Made by a program: the position numbers and the translations under genes. This document shows, in pieces, positions 32,222-40,714 of a stretch of DNA of 64,000 nt (within the stretch, counting starts at the first letter, position 1; each line of letters opens with the position of its first letter). Location of the stretch: positions 186,001 to 250,000 of the forward strand of contig NZ_NFHP01000004.1 of NCBI RefSeq assembly GCF_002159335.1, read 5' to 3'. A model generated the notes under the pieces. That model had not been told where the DNA came from, did not search any database, and saw only the letters and a list, made by a program, of their open reading frames with translations. This DNA comes from Collinsella sp. An7. Its GTDB lineage: Bacteria; Actinomycetota; Coriobacteriia; Coriobacteriales; Coriobacteriaceae.

Positions 32222-34468
32222 ATGCAACCCGATACCCCAACATCCAAACGCAAGACGACAAGCGCGCCGGCAACCCGCACGCAGAGTGACTCCAAGGCGG
32301 AGAGCCGCAAGGCAACGCCCTCTGGTGACGAGGCAAAGACGGCCGCGAAAAAGTCCGTCAGCCCGAGCAAGGCCGCTGCCGCCAAGCCCGCAGCAGCCAA
32401 GCCCGCCGCCAAGCGGCGCACGGCGGCCAAGGCGCCAGCTGCATCCACAGCGTCGGCCGCAGCAAAGCCGGCTGCCGCAGCGCCCGGGCCGAAGGCATCG
32501 GCCCCGGCAAAACCGGCTGCAGCCAAGGCATCGGCCACAGCCAAGTCAGCCGCGGCACCCAAGCCCAAGGCCAAGGCATCGGCCACACCCAAGCCGGCCG
32601 TGGCGTCCAAGTCCAAGCCCGCCGTCCCGGCCGGTCCGGATCCGCACTTTGCCGAGCGTCTTACCCGTCATCACGACGAGCTCCGCTGGCTCTACATGGA
32701 GCTATACGACAATCCCGACATGTTCGGCGAGCTCGTTGAGCAGATGGGGCGCTTCTCCACCGAGCGCAGCGCGGCGCTACGCGACCTCGATGCCGAGCGT
32801 GAGGCCGAGGGCGCCTGGTACCGCAACCGAGATATGCTCGGTATGCAGATGTATATCGACAACTTTGCCGGAACCATCAAGGGCGTCGAGGAGAAGCTCG
32901 ACTACCTCAAGCGCTGCAGCGTCAACTACATCCACCTCATGCCCTTCCTCGACACGCCGGCCGATAAGAGCCGCTCCGACGGCGGTTACGCGGTCAAGGA
33001 CTTCCGGCGTGTCCGCCCCGATCTTGGCACCATGGACGACCTCGCGCATCTTGCTGCGACCTGCCACAAGCAGGGCATCAGTCTCTGCATGGACTTTGTG
33101 ATGAACCACACCTCCGACGAGCACGAGTGGGCGCGCCGCGCTCGTGCCGGCGAGGGCGAGTACATGAGCCGCTATTTCTTTGAGGCAAACCCGGCGGTTA
33201 TCGAGCAGTACACACGCGACGTGCCGCAGGTCTTTCCCACCACGGCGCCGGGTCACTTTACCTACCTGCCCGAGCTCGGCCAGTCGGTCATGACGCAGTT
33301 CTATCCCTACCAATGGGACCTCAACTACCGCAACCCGCGCGTCTTTAACGAGATGATGTACAACTTCCTCTACCTCGCCAACCGCGGGCTCGACATCATT
33401 CGCATCGACGCGGTGCCCTACATCTGGAAGCAGCTCGGCACCAACTGCCGAAACCTCCCACAGGTACACACCATCGTGCGCATGATGCGCATGATCGGCG
33501 AGATCGTCTGTCCGGGGATCGTGCTGTTGGGCGAAGTCGTGATGGAGCCCAAGGAGGTCGCTCCGTACTTTGGCACGCCCGAGAAGCCCGAGTGCCACAT
33601 GCTCTACAACGTCACCACCATGGCGACCACGTGGCACACGGTGGCGACGCGCGACACGCGCCTGCTGCGTCGGCAGATGGACGCGGTCTGCAGCCTGCCA
33701 CGCAGCTACACGTTCCTCAACTACCTGCGCTGCCACGACGACATCGGCTGGGGGCTCGATTACCCCACCCTCAAGTGTTGGGGCATGGAGGAGGTCCCGC
33801 ACAAGCGCTACCTCAACGAGTACTTCCTCGGGCACGTGGAGGGCAGCGACAGCCGCGGCTCCCTCTACAACGCCGATCCGGTGACGGGCGACGCGCGCTT
33901 CTGCGGCACCACGGCCTCGATGTGCGGCGTGGAGGCCGCGGGCTTTGAGGGCGACGACGAGAAGATGGCGTGGGCGATCCAGAAGGACCTCATGCTCCAC
34001 GCCTATATGCTCACGCAGTCGGGCCTGCCCATCATCTACAGCGGTGACGAGGTCGGGCAGGTAAACGACTACTCCTACCAGGACGATCCCGAGCGTGCGG
34101 AGGACTCGCGCTACATTCACCGCGGCAAGTTCCCCTGGAACCTCGTGGACGAGATTGACGACCCCGCGACCGTGTCGCACCGGATCTTTGAGTCGCTCTC
34201 CGACCTTGAAGATATTCGCCGCGAGGAGCAGGTCTTTAACGCAGATGCCGAGGTTGAGGTCGTGGACTACAGCGATCCAGCCATTCTTTGGATCGTGCGC
34301 CGTGCGGGCGGCGAGACGCTGCACGCGGTCTTTAACTTCAGCGACGAGCCGCGAACCATCTGGATGCCCGCCGTGCGCGAGTACACCGACCTCGTAACAG
34401 GCGTGACCGAAGGGGTCGAGACGGTGGACCTCCAGGGTTGGGACTTCATCTGGATGAAGGAGGCGTAG
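32222..34468 (+). CDS. Amylosucrase-like GH13 enzyme with lysine/alanine-rich N-terminal tail
   Basis: GH13 subfamily 4-type enzyme; relatives cleave sucrose and transfer glucose to glucan (amylosucrase) or water. The catalytic domain begins about residue 140 and has YIHLMPFLDTP, DGGYAVKDF, nucleophile Asp396 in RIDAVP, acid/base Glu438 in LLGEVV, and Asp506/507 in CHDDIG, ending in a C-terminal beta domain. Residues 1-138 are almost only Ala, Lys, Pro, Ser and Thr (repeated AAKP/AKASA), like a histone H1 tail; no signal peptide is present. ATG 32222 has AAAGGAG. With the nearby alpha-galactosidase it could complete raffinose breakdown. Confidence 0.88.
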   Translation: MQPDTPTSKRKTTSAPATRTQSDSKAESRKATPSGDEAKTAAKKSVSPSKAAAAKPAAAKPAAKRRTAAKAPAASTASAAAKPAAAAPGPKASAPAKPAAAKASATAKSAAAPKPKAKASATPKPAVASKSKPAVPAGPDPHFAERLTRHHDELRWLYMELYDNPDMFGELVEQMGRFSTERSAALRDLDAEREAEGAWYRNRDMLGMQMYIDNFAGTIKGVEEKLDYLKRCSVNYIHLMPFLDTPADKSRSDGGYAVKDFRRVRPDLGTMDDLAHLAATCHKQGISLCMDFVMNHTSDEHEWARRARAGEGEYMSRYFFEANPAVIEQYTRDVPQVFPTTAPGHFTYLPELGQSVMTQFYPYQWDLNYRNPRVFNEMMYNFLYLANRGLDIIRIDAVPYIWKQLGTNCRNLPQVHTIVRMMRMIGEIVCPGIVLLGEVVMEPKEVAPYFGTPEKPECHMLYNVTTMATTWHTVATRDTRLLRRQMDAVCSLPRSYTFLNYLRCHDDIGWGLDYPTLKCWGMEEVPHKRYLNEYFLGHVEGSDSRGSLYNADPVTGDARFCGTTASMCGVEAAGFEGDDEKMAWAIQKDLMLHAYMLTQSGLPIIYSGDEVGQVNDYSYQDDPERAEDSRYIHRGKFPWNLVDEIDDPATVSHRIFESLSDLEDIRREEQVFNADAEVEVVDYSDPAILWIVRRAGGETLHAVFNFSDEPRTIWMPAVREYTDLVTGVTEGVETVDLQGWDFIWMKEA

Positions 34469-34513
34469 GAGTCCCGCAATGTGCTCGTTGGAGCACAGAT
34501 CATCTTGAAAATC

Positions 34514-34552
34514 GGGCCGCGGCGAGGTCGAACACCGACCTCGCCCCGGCCC
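34514..34552 (+). terminator. Strong hairpin after the GH13 gene
   Basis: 17-base arms (34514-34530 and 34536-34552) pair at 16 positions with a five-base AACAC loop. The following GGTTTGG is a poor T-run; on the minus strand ATTTTC follows. Confidence 0.65.
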
Positions 34553-34639
34553 GGTTTGGATGCACCTGGATTGCAGAGGTGCAGGGATATTCCGCGTTTC
34601 ACCGAAGGAACAAGGGGTGAATAAATCCCGGCACAGTAC

Positions 34640-34720
34640 TCGTAGATGCATTAGATTAAAACTATGTATAATCTAGCAATAATATGCATAACAATGCATG
34701 AAAGAAGCAAACTCCTGCCT
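34640..34720. other. A/T-rich island
   Basis: About 80 bases of markedly lower GC than all surroundings, with nested inverted words (TAGATT..AATCTA; ATGCAT repeats). No gene. Part of the 592-base gene-free interval 34469-35060. Confidence 0.5.
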
Positions 34721-34745
34721 AGTGGCGGCGAGCAAGTCGCACGCA

Positions 34746-34896
34746 TGGTCAAAATCCGGAGAAATCAACGATTCCTGAGAGCAGGACAACGGCCGAAGGG
34801 GTTGACTGAGACGCTGACGCAGTAAAACCGCAGGTGAAGTTATATGCAAAAGCAACGCACGCATGCCAAATCGTTGATTTCTCGAGATTTTGACCA
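34746..34896. repeat. 28-bp inverted repeats flanking a 95-bp spacer
   Basis: 34746-34773 and 34869-34896 are inverted copies at 26 of 28 positions (TGGTCAAAATC..AATCAACGATT). The spacing and total size (151 bp) resemble a miniature inverted-repeat element. No target duplication is obvious. It lies between the convergent GH13 and AraC genes. Confidence 0.7.
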
Positions 34897-34930
34897 AGCG
34901 AAGCCATGATACGCCTCGTGAGGGGTTTAT

Positions 34931-34957
34931 GCCGGGGACGGCAAAGCCGGCCCCGGC
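34931..34957. terminator. Hairpin between the GH13 and AraC genes
   Basis: GCCGGGGACGGC and GCCGGCCCCGGC pair at 11 of 12 positions around an AAA loop. No T-run, but it is placed for both convergent transcripts. Confidence 0.5.
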
Positions 34958-35060
34958 GGCGCCGGGATCCACCACCCTCACAGCCGCGTCGCTCACCCCG
35001 CAACCGCGTCACCGTAGGCCGCCCGGCACGCCCGAGGGCCGGTGGGACCAACGCGCGGGG

Positions 35061-35948
35061 CTACCGCACAGGCGTGATGTCGGCAGATGTGCTCACGTTC
35101 CCCGCGTGCTCCCGGCGCCACGCCCGCGGCGAAACCCCGTGGACGGACTTGAACGCGCGCGAGAAATGCAACTGGTTGGGGTAGCCTACGGCCCGGCCGA
35201 CCTCGGCCACCGAGAGCGCCGATAGCTTGAGCAGGTCCGCCGCCTTCTCCATGCGGTACCCGATCAAAAACTGCTGCGGCGAGACGCCCATGGTCTCTTT
35301 GAAAATCTTGCCAAAGTAGCTGCGGTTGAGCCCCACATGGCGTGCGATGTCTTCCACGCCGATATCGCTGCGGTAGCGCTCGGCGATAAAGGCGAGCGCG
35401 GCGTCGACGTAGTAGCCGTGGAGCTTACCGGCGGAGGCGGCACGATAGGGTTCGGCCGAGCGAACAAAGCCGTCGAGAAAGCGATAGGTCTCGGCCACGA
35501 GCACAAAGGGCGACGCGGCCCGTTTGGAGAGAAGCGACCGCATGGCGGCGAGCATGTCCGCGGCGGCCTCGGGGTCCTGTGCGCGGTAGACGGGCGCGGC
35601 GGGGGAGAGCCCGAGTCGGTCGAGCGTGCTTTTGACCTGCGTGCCGTCAAACTCGACCCAGATATACTCCCAGGGGTCGGCGAGGTCGGCCACGTAGGTG
35701 GTAATCTCGGTGGGGAAGATGAGAAAGCCCTCACCGGCCGAGATGGGGTGGTCGGTGCGCTCGCCGCTTCTGTTGACGGTGGTGTAGACCCCCGAGCCGG
35801 AGATCACGTAGTGAAAGAGGTAGTGGCTGCGCCGGGCCGGGCCAAAGGCGTGTCCAGGCGAGCAGACCTCGCGCCCGTACTGGTAGGGCATGAGGTCGGT
35901 GAAGACGCCGCCCTCAAAGGTCGAGAACTCGATTTCGTGTGGACGCAT
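35061..35948 (-). CDS. AraC-family transcriptional regulator (MsmR/RafR type)
   Basis: A 295-aa regulator with an N-terminal cupin-like sensor (about residues 20-165: HYLFHYVISGSGVYTT, GEGFLIFPTEITTYVADLADPWEYIWVEFDG) and a C-terminal pair of helix-turn-helix motifs (about 190-285: IGVEDIARHVGLNRSYFGKIFKETMGVSPQQFLIGYRMEKAADLL and VGRAVGYPNQLHFSRAFKSVHGVSPRAWR). This is the layout of AraC regulators of raffinose and melibiose systems. It is divergent from the Msm-type importer, which it probably activates. ATG 35948 follows GGGAGGAACC; earlier in-frame ATGs to 36008 have no binding site. Confidence 0.92.
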   Translation of the reverse strand: MRPHEIEFSTFEGGVFTDLMPYQYGREVCSPGHAFGPARRSHYLFHYVISGSGVYTTVNRSGERTDHPISAGEGFLIFPTEITTYVADLADPWEYIWVEFDGTQVKSTLDRLGLSPAAPVYRAQDPEAAADMLAAMRSLLSKRAASPFVLVAETYRFLDGFVRSAEPYRAASAGKLHGYYVDAALAFIAERYRSDIGVEDIARHVGLNRSYFGKIFKETMGVSPQQFLIGYRMEKAADLLKLSALSVAEVGRAVGYPNQLHFSRAFKSVHGVSPRAWRREHAGNVSTSADITPVR

Positions 35949-35982
35949 GGTTCCTCCCATGGTTCTTCTGACTGCTTCAAGA

Positions 35983-36252
35983 ATATACCAATATGCAACA
36001 AAGGTCAAATAATGCTATAAATTACTGATATAGAAGAACCATAATGGTATATAGATTTTCGCATCAAGTTTATGTCTCGCATTATAGCATGAGCACACTT
36101 AAAGCCAGCATAATAGGGGTGAAACAAGAGCAGGGGGTTATAAACCGCTGCCGCCGCAAAACCGACCGTTTGGCGAAAAAGCAGCAGATGTAACCGTCTT
36201 GAAACACCATAAACTACCTGCGTAACCACAGAATATGATAATAAATATACCA
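35983..36252. promoter_or_regulatory. A/T-rich divergent control region with three ATATACCA sites
   Basis: The 408-base region between the AraC gene and the ATPase gene is far more A/T-rich than the genes. ATATACCA occurs at 35983-35990 and 36245-36252, and inverted (TGGTATAT) at 36045-36052. Such repeats are candidate sites for the AraC regulator. No other gene is seen; several TATAAT-like words prevent a single promoter call. Confidence 0.5.
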
Positions 36253-36356
36253 AAACAACCGTCAAAGACAGCAAAATGGTAGGTGTTAGTATCACGAACA
36301 GATACGCTTTGCCTGTCGCACTGCAAAGCCAAACCCGCTATGGAAGGGGAAGATCA

Positions 36357-37466
<1,110 letters not shown>

Positions 37467-37485
37467 TCCGAGAGGAGCGCAACAC

Positions 37486-38802
37486 ATGCCCACCAAACCC
37501 ATCACGCGGCGCTCAATGCTCGGCCTTTCTGCCGCAGCGCTCTCGTCGCTCATGTTCGCGGGGTGCGCAAGCGAGGGCGCAGACGGCGCGGTCGAGGTCG
37601 AGATCGTCTCGTACAAGCAGGAGGCCAAGTCGATCTTCGATCAGATCCAGGCGGACTTTAACAAGACGCACGACGACGTCAAGCTGAAGATCGACAGCCC
37701 GGCAGACGCCGTGACCATCATGAAGACGCGCTTTGTGCGCGAGAACTACCCCGATGTCATCGGCATCGGCGGCGACGGCGACTACGCGAGCTTCACCGAC
37801 TCCGACATCCTCGCCAACGTGTCCGACTGCCCCGCGCTCGAGGAGGTCAAGCCGGCCTACACCGACATCCTCAAGAGCGTGACCTACATTCCCATGGAGG
37901 GCATCTACGGCGTGCCCTACGTGGCCAACGCCGCCGGCATGCTCTACAACAAGGACATGTTCGACGAGAAGGGATGGCCCATTCCCGAGACCTGGGATGA
38001 GCTCATGGACCTCTGCAAAGAGATCAAGGACGAGGGCCAGGTGGCGCCGTTCTACCTCGGCTACCTCGACACCTGGACGATCCTCTCCCCATGGAACTCC
38101 ATCGCCGTCAACATGGTCCCCTCCGACCTTGCCCGTCAGGTAAACGCCGGCAAGGCCAAGTTCGCCGACTACTACGCCGGTCCCGCTCGCCGCATGCGCG
38201 AGATGCTCCAGTACAGCCAGACCTGCCTGCCCGGCGAGCCCGGCCCCTTTGCCGCGAGCTACAACGACGCCTGCACGAGCTTCGCCAACGGCAAGAGCGC
38301 CATGTACCCCTGCGGCAGCTTTGCCGTGCCGCAGATCCTCACTGGCAACCCCGACATCAACGTCGGCATGTTTGCCATGCCCTCGGCCGACAACCCGGCC
38401 GACCGCATCGTGGTTTCGGGCGTCGACCTGCAGTGGTGCGTCTCGGCCGCCTGCAAGCACAAGGACGCGGTCTACGAGGTCATCGCCTATCTCTCCGACC
38501 CTGATAACCTCCAGACCTACATCTCCGACCAGCGCGCCATCCCGTGCCTCGAGGGCAATTTCCAGCTCGACCCGCTCTTTGATGGCATCCAGGAGTTCCT
38601 GGACGATGGCCGGGTGCTCGACTACCTCGACCACTCCTACCAGAGCGCCATGGCCGTCGATGCGCAGCTGCAGACGATGCTCCTCGACAACCGTGATGAC
38701 GACACCGCAATCGCCACCTTCCTCGAGAAATTCGACACCGACTGGCAGCGCTACAACCGCGATGTCATCCGCAAGGTCCAAGAATACGAGAGCCAGCAGT
38801 AA
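37486..38802 (+). CDS. Sugar ABC transporter substrate-binding lipoprotein
   Basis: A 438-aa family 1 solute-binding protein. Lipoprotein signal with a twin-arginine-like TRRSMLGLSAAALSS and lipobox FAGC (Cys27). Mature part has the SBP_bac pattern: IFDQIQADFNKTHDDVKLKI, YPDVIGIGGDGDYASF, GIYGVPYVANAAGMLYNKDMFDEKGWPIPETWDELMDL and FANGKSAMYPCGSFAVPQI. AGAGGAGCG precedes the ATG at 37486. Context (alpha-galactosidase, GH13 enzyme, AraC regulator) suggests raffinose-type oligosaccharides as ligands; this is inference. Confidence 0.92.
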   Translation: MPTKPITRRSMLGLSAAALSSLMFAGCASEGADGAVEVEIVSYKQEAKSIFDQIQADFNKTHDDVKLKIDSPADAVTIMKTRFVRENYPDVIGIGGDGDYASFTDSDILANVSDCPALEEVKPAYTDILKSVTYIPMEGIYGVPYVANAAGMLYNKDMFDEKGWPIPETWDELMDLCKEIKDEGQVAPFYLGYLDTWTILSPWNSIAVNMVPSDLARQVNAGKAKFADYYAGPARRMREMLQYSQTCLPGEPGPFAASYNDACTSFANGKSAMYPCGSFAVPQILTGNPDINVGMFAMPSADNPADRIVVSGVDLQWCVSAACKHKDAVYEVIAYLSDPDNLQTYISDQRAIPCLEGNFQLDPLFDGIQEFLDDGRVLDYLDHSYQSAMAVDAQLQTMLLDNRDDDTAIATFLEKFDTDWQRYNRDVIRKVQEYESQQ

Positions 38803-38814
38803 GGGGGATATGCC

Positions 38815-39690
38815 ATGGCAAGTCTTGCAAGAGCAAAGAGCAAGATCGGCTCCGGCCGCATGAAGACGTTCTACGCGATTCTTATCCCGGTGCTCATCCT
38901 GTTTTGTGCGTTCAACACGTTCCCGCTGATCACGGGCGTGTTCTACAGTTTTACCAACTCCAAGGGCTACGGTGCCTTTGACATCGTGGGCATTCAGAAC
39001 TACCTTGATCTCTTTAGCGACGCGCGCGTGGGAAACTCCTATCTCTTCACCTTTAAGGTGGCCGTCGTCGCCACGATCCTCACCAACGTGATCTCGCTCA
39101 TCCTGGCTATCGCGCTGTCGAGCAAGATCAAGTTCAAGAGCGCGCTGCGCGGCCTTTACTTTGTGCCGCAGATCCTGGGCGCACTCGTCGTCGGCTACGT
39201 CTTTAGCTACCTCTTTACCTGGATCATCCCGGCGCTCACCGGCTCCGAGTCGATCCTGGCATCGCCCGAGCTCGCGTGGATCGCGATCGTGGTGGTGCTT
39301 GTGTGGCAGAGCTGCGCGCAGACCACGATCATCTACATCACCGGCCTCTCGTCGGTGCCCGAGGACGTCTACGAGGCGGCGAGCCTCGACGGCGCCACGG
39401 GCTGGAACAAGTTCCGCTACATCACCTTCCCGCTCATCATGCCGAGCGTGACCACCAACATGGTGCTCGTGATGAAGAACATGCTCATGGTGTTTGACCA
39501 GATCATCGCCATGACCTCCGGCGGCCCGTCGCAGTCGACCGAGTCCATCTCGTACCTCATCTACAACAACGGCCTGTCGGGCGGCCAGTTTGGCTTCCAG
39601 TGCGCGAACGCCGTGATCTTCTTCCTGCTGATCGCGGTCATCTCGATCGTGCAGACCAACTTCCTGAGCAGCAGAGAGGAGCAGCTCTAA
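38815..39690 (+). CDS. Sugar ABC transporter permease (MalF/MsmF type)
   Basis: A 291-aa permease with six hydrophobic helices, starting FYAILIPVLILFCAFNTFPLITGVFYSFTN. The EAA loop is VYEAASLDGATGWNKFRYITFPLIMPS (about residues 183-209). AAGGGGG lies before the ATG at 38815. It is 12 bases after the binding protein gene and shares its last base with the next permease gene (TAATG). Confidence 0.93.
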   Translation: MASLARAKSKIGSGRMKTFYAILIPVLILFCAFNTFPLITGVFYSFTNSKGYGAFDIVGIQNYLDLFSDARVGNSYLFTFKVAVVATILTNVISLILAIALSSKIKFKSALRGLYFVPQILGALVVGYVFSYLFTWIIPALTGSESILASPELAWIAIVVVLVWQSCAQTTIIYITGLSSVPEDVYEAASLDGATGWNKFRYITFPLIMPSVTTNMVLVMKNMLMVFDQIIAMTSGGPSQSTESISYLIYNNGLSGGQFGFQCANAVIFFLLIAVISIVQTNFLSSREEQL

Positions 39691-40538
39691 TGGCTAAAGA
39701 CGCATTTGGGGCCAAGATTCGTGAGCGCGTCAACTGGCCCGTAACCGTGGCACTTATCCTCGTGGCGCTCATTGTCGTGGTGTTTCCGCTCTATATGACG
39801 GTGCGCATCGCCGTCTCCACCTCCATGCCCACCGGTCTCGAGATCTTCACCCTGCCCGAGCATTGGGACTTCGCGAACTTCGCCGAGGCCATGGAGGAGA
39901 CGCAGTTCTTCAGCTCCTTCATGAACTCGCTCATCATCACGGTCGTGGCCGTGGTGGTTTCGATCCTCGTGCATTCGCTCGCGGCGTACGCCATCGGGCG
40001 CAACATGGACCGCAGGGCCTTTAAGTGGAGCTATCTCTTTATCATCGCCGGCATGTACGTGCCCTTCGCGATCCTCATGATGCCCCTCGTTAAGCAAACG
40101 GCCATCATGCACCTCGACAACATGGTCGGCGTCATGATTCTCTATGTTGTGTTCTACATGCCGATGAACGTGATGCTCTACACCGGCTACCTGCGCAACA
40201 TCCCCGTTGCGCTCGAGGAGGCGGCGCGCGTGGACGGCGCCTCAACCTGGACGACGTTCTGGAAGGTGATCTTCCCGATCATGAAGCCCATGCACGCCAC
40301 CGTGGCGATCCTGACGGGCCTCGCGGTCTGGAACGACGTCATGACCCCGCTCGTCATCATGGGCGGCTCGGGCGTCTACACCCTGCCGCTTGCGCAGATG
40401 AGCTTCCAGACGGCGTTTGGTACCGACTACCCGCTGGCCTTCGCCTCGTACCTCTTGGCGATGCTGCCGATGATCATCTTCTACATCTTTGCCCAGAAGC
40501 AGATCATCAACGGCGTGACCAACGGTGCTGTGAAGTAA
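39690..40538 (+). CDS. Sugar ABC transporter permease (MalG/MsmG type)
   Basis: A 282-aa permease with six helices and a complete EAA loop, LEEAARVDGASTWTTFWKVIFPIMKP (about residues 177-202). Its ATG overlaps the stop of the previous permease gene by one base, and GAGGAGCAG precedes it. It ends the importer operon. The alpha-galactosidase gene follows after 176 bases with its own promoter-like sequence. Confidence 0.93.
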   Translation: MAKDAFGAKIRERVNWPVTVALILVALIVVVFPLYMTVRIAVSTSMPTGLEIFTLPEHWDFANFAEAMEETQFFSSFMNSLIITVVAVVVSILVHSLAAYAIGRNMDRRAFKWSYLFIIAGMYVPFAILMMPLVKQTAIMHLDNMVGVMILYVVFYMPMNVMLYTGYLRNIPVALEEAARVDGASTWTTFWKVIFPIMKPMHATVAILTGLAVWNDVMTPLVIMGGSGVYTLPLAQMSFQTAFGTDYPLAFASYLLAMLPMIIFYIFAQKQIINGVTNGAVK

Positions 40539-40564
40539 CCGTGCAGCTTGCGAGCTGATGAGAA

Positions 40565-40680
40565 CCCGGGCCGGTTGTGCCTATAATGCAAGGCTGCGAG
40601 GTGGGGTGAGCGCCCTTTCTCGCAGCTTGCGCGCCATATTGGCGCTTGGCCTAGGACGCGCCGCGCCGGCCCGGTTTTGT
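40565..40680 (+). promoter_or_regulatory. Promoter and structured leader of the alpha-galactosidase gene
   Basis: TATAAT at 40582-40587 is preceded by TTGTGC. The transcript would begin near 40594 with a hairpin GCTGCGAG (40593-40600)/CTCGCAGC (40619-40626), then GCGCC/GGCGC (40631-40645). CCGGGCCGG upstream of the -10 (40566-40574) and its inverted copy CCGGCCCGG (40666-40674) bracket the region, the second followed by TTTTGTTT, which could act as a terminator. GCAGCTTGCG also occurs twice (40543, 40622). Confidence 0.5.
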
Positions 40681-40714
40681 TTCTGCCCCTCGATTCCCCT
40701 GTAACGGAGGACCC

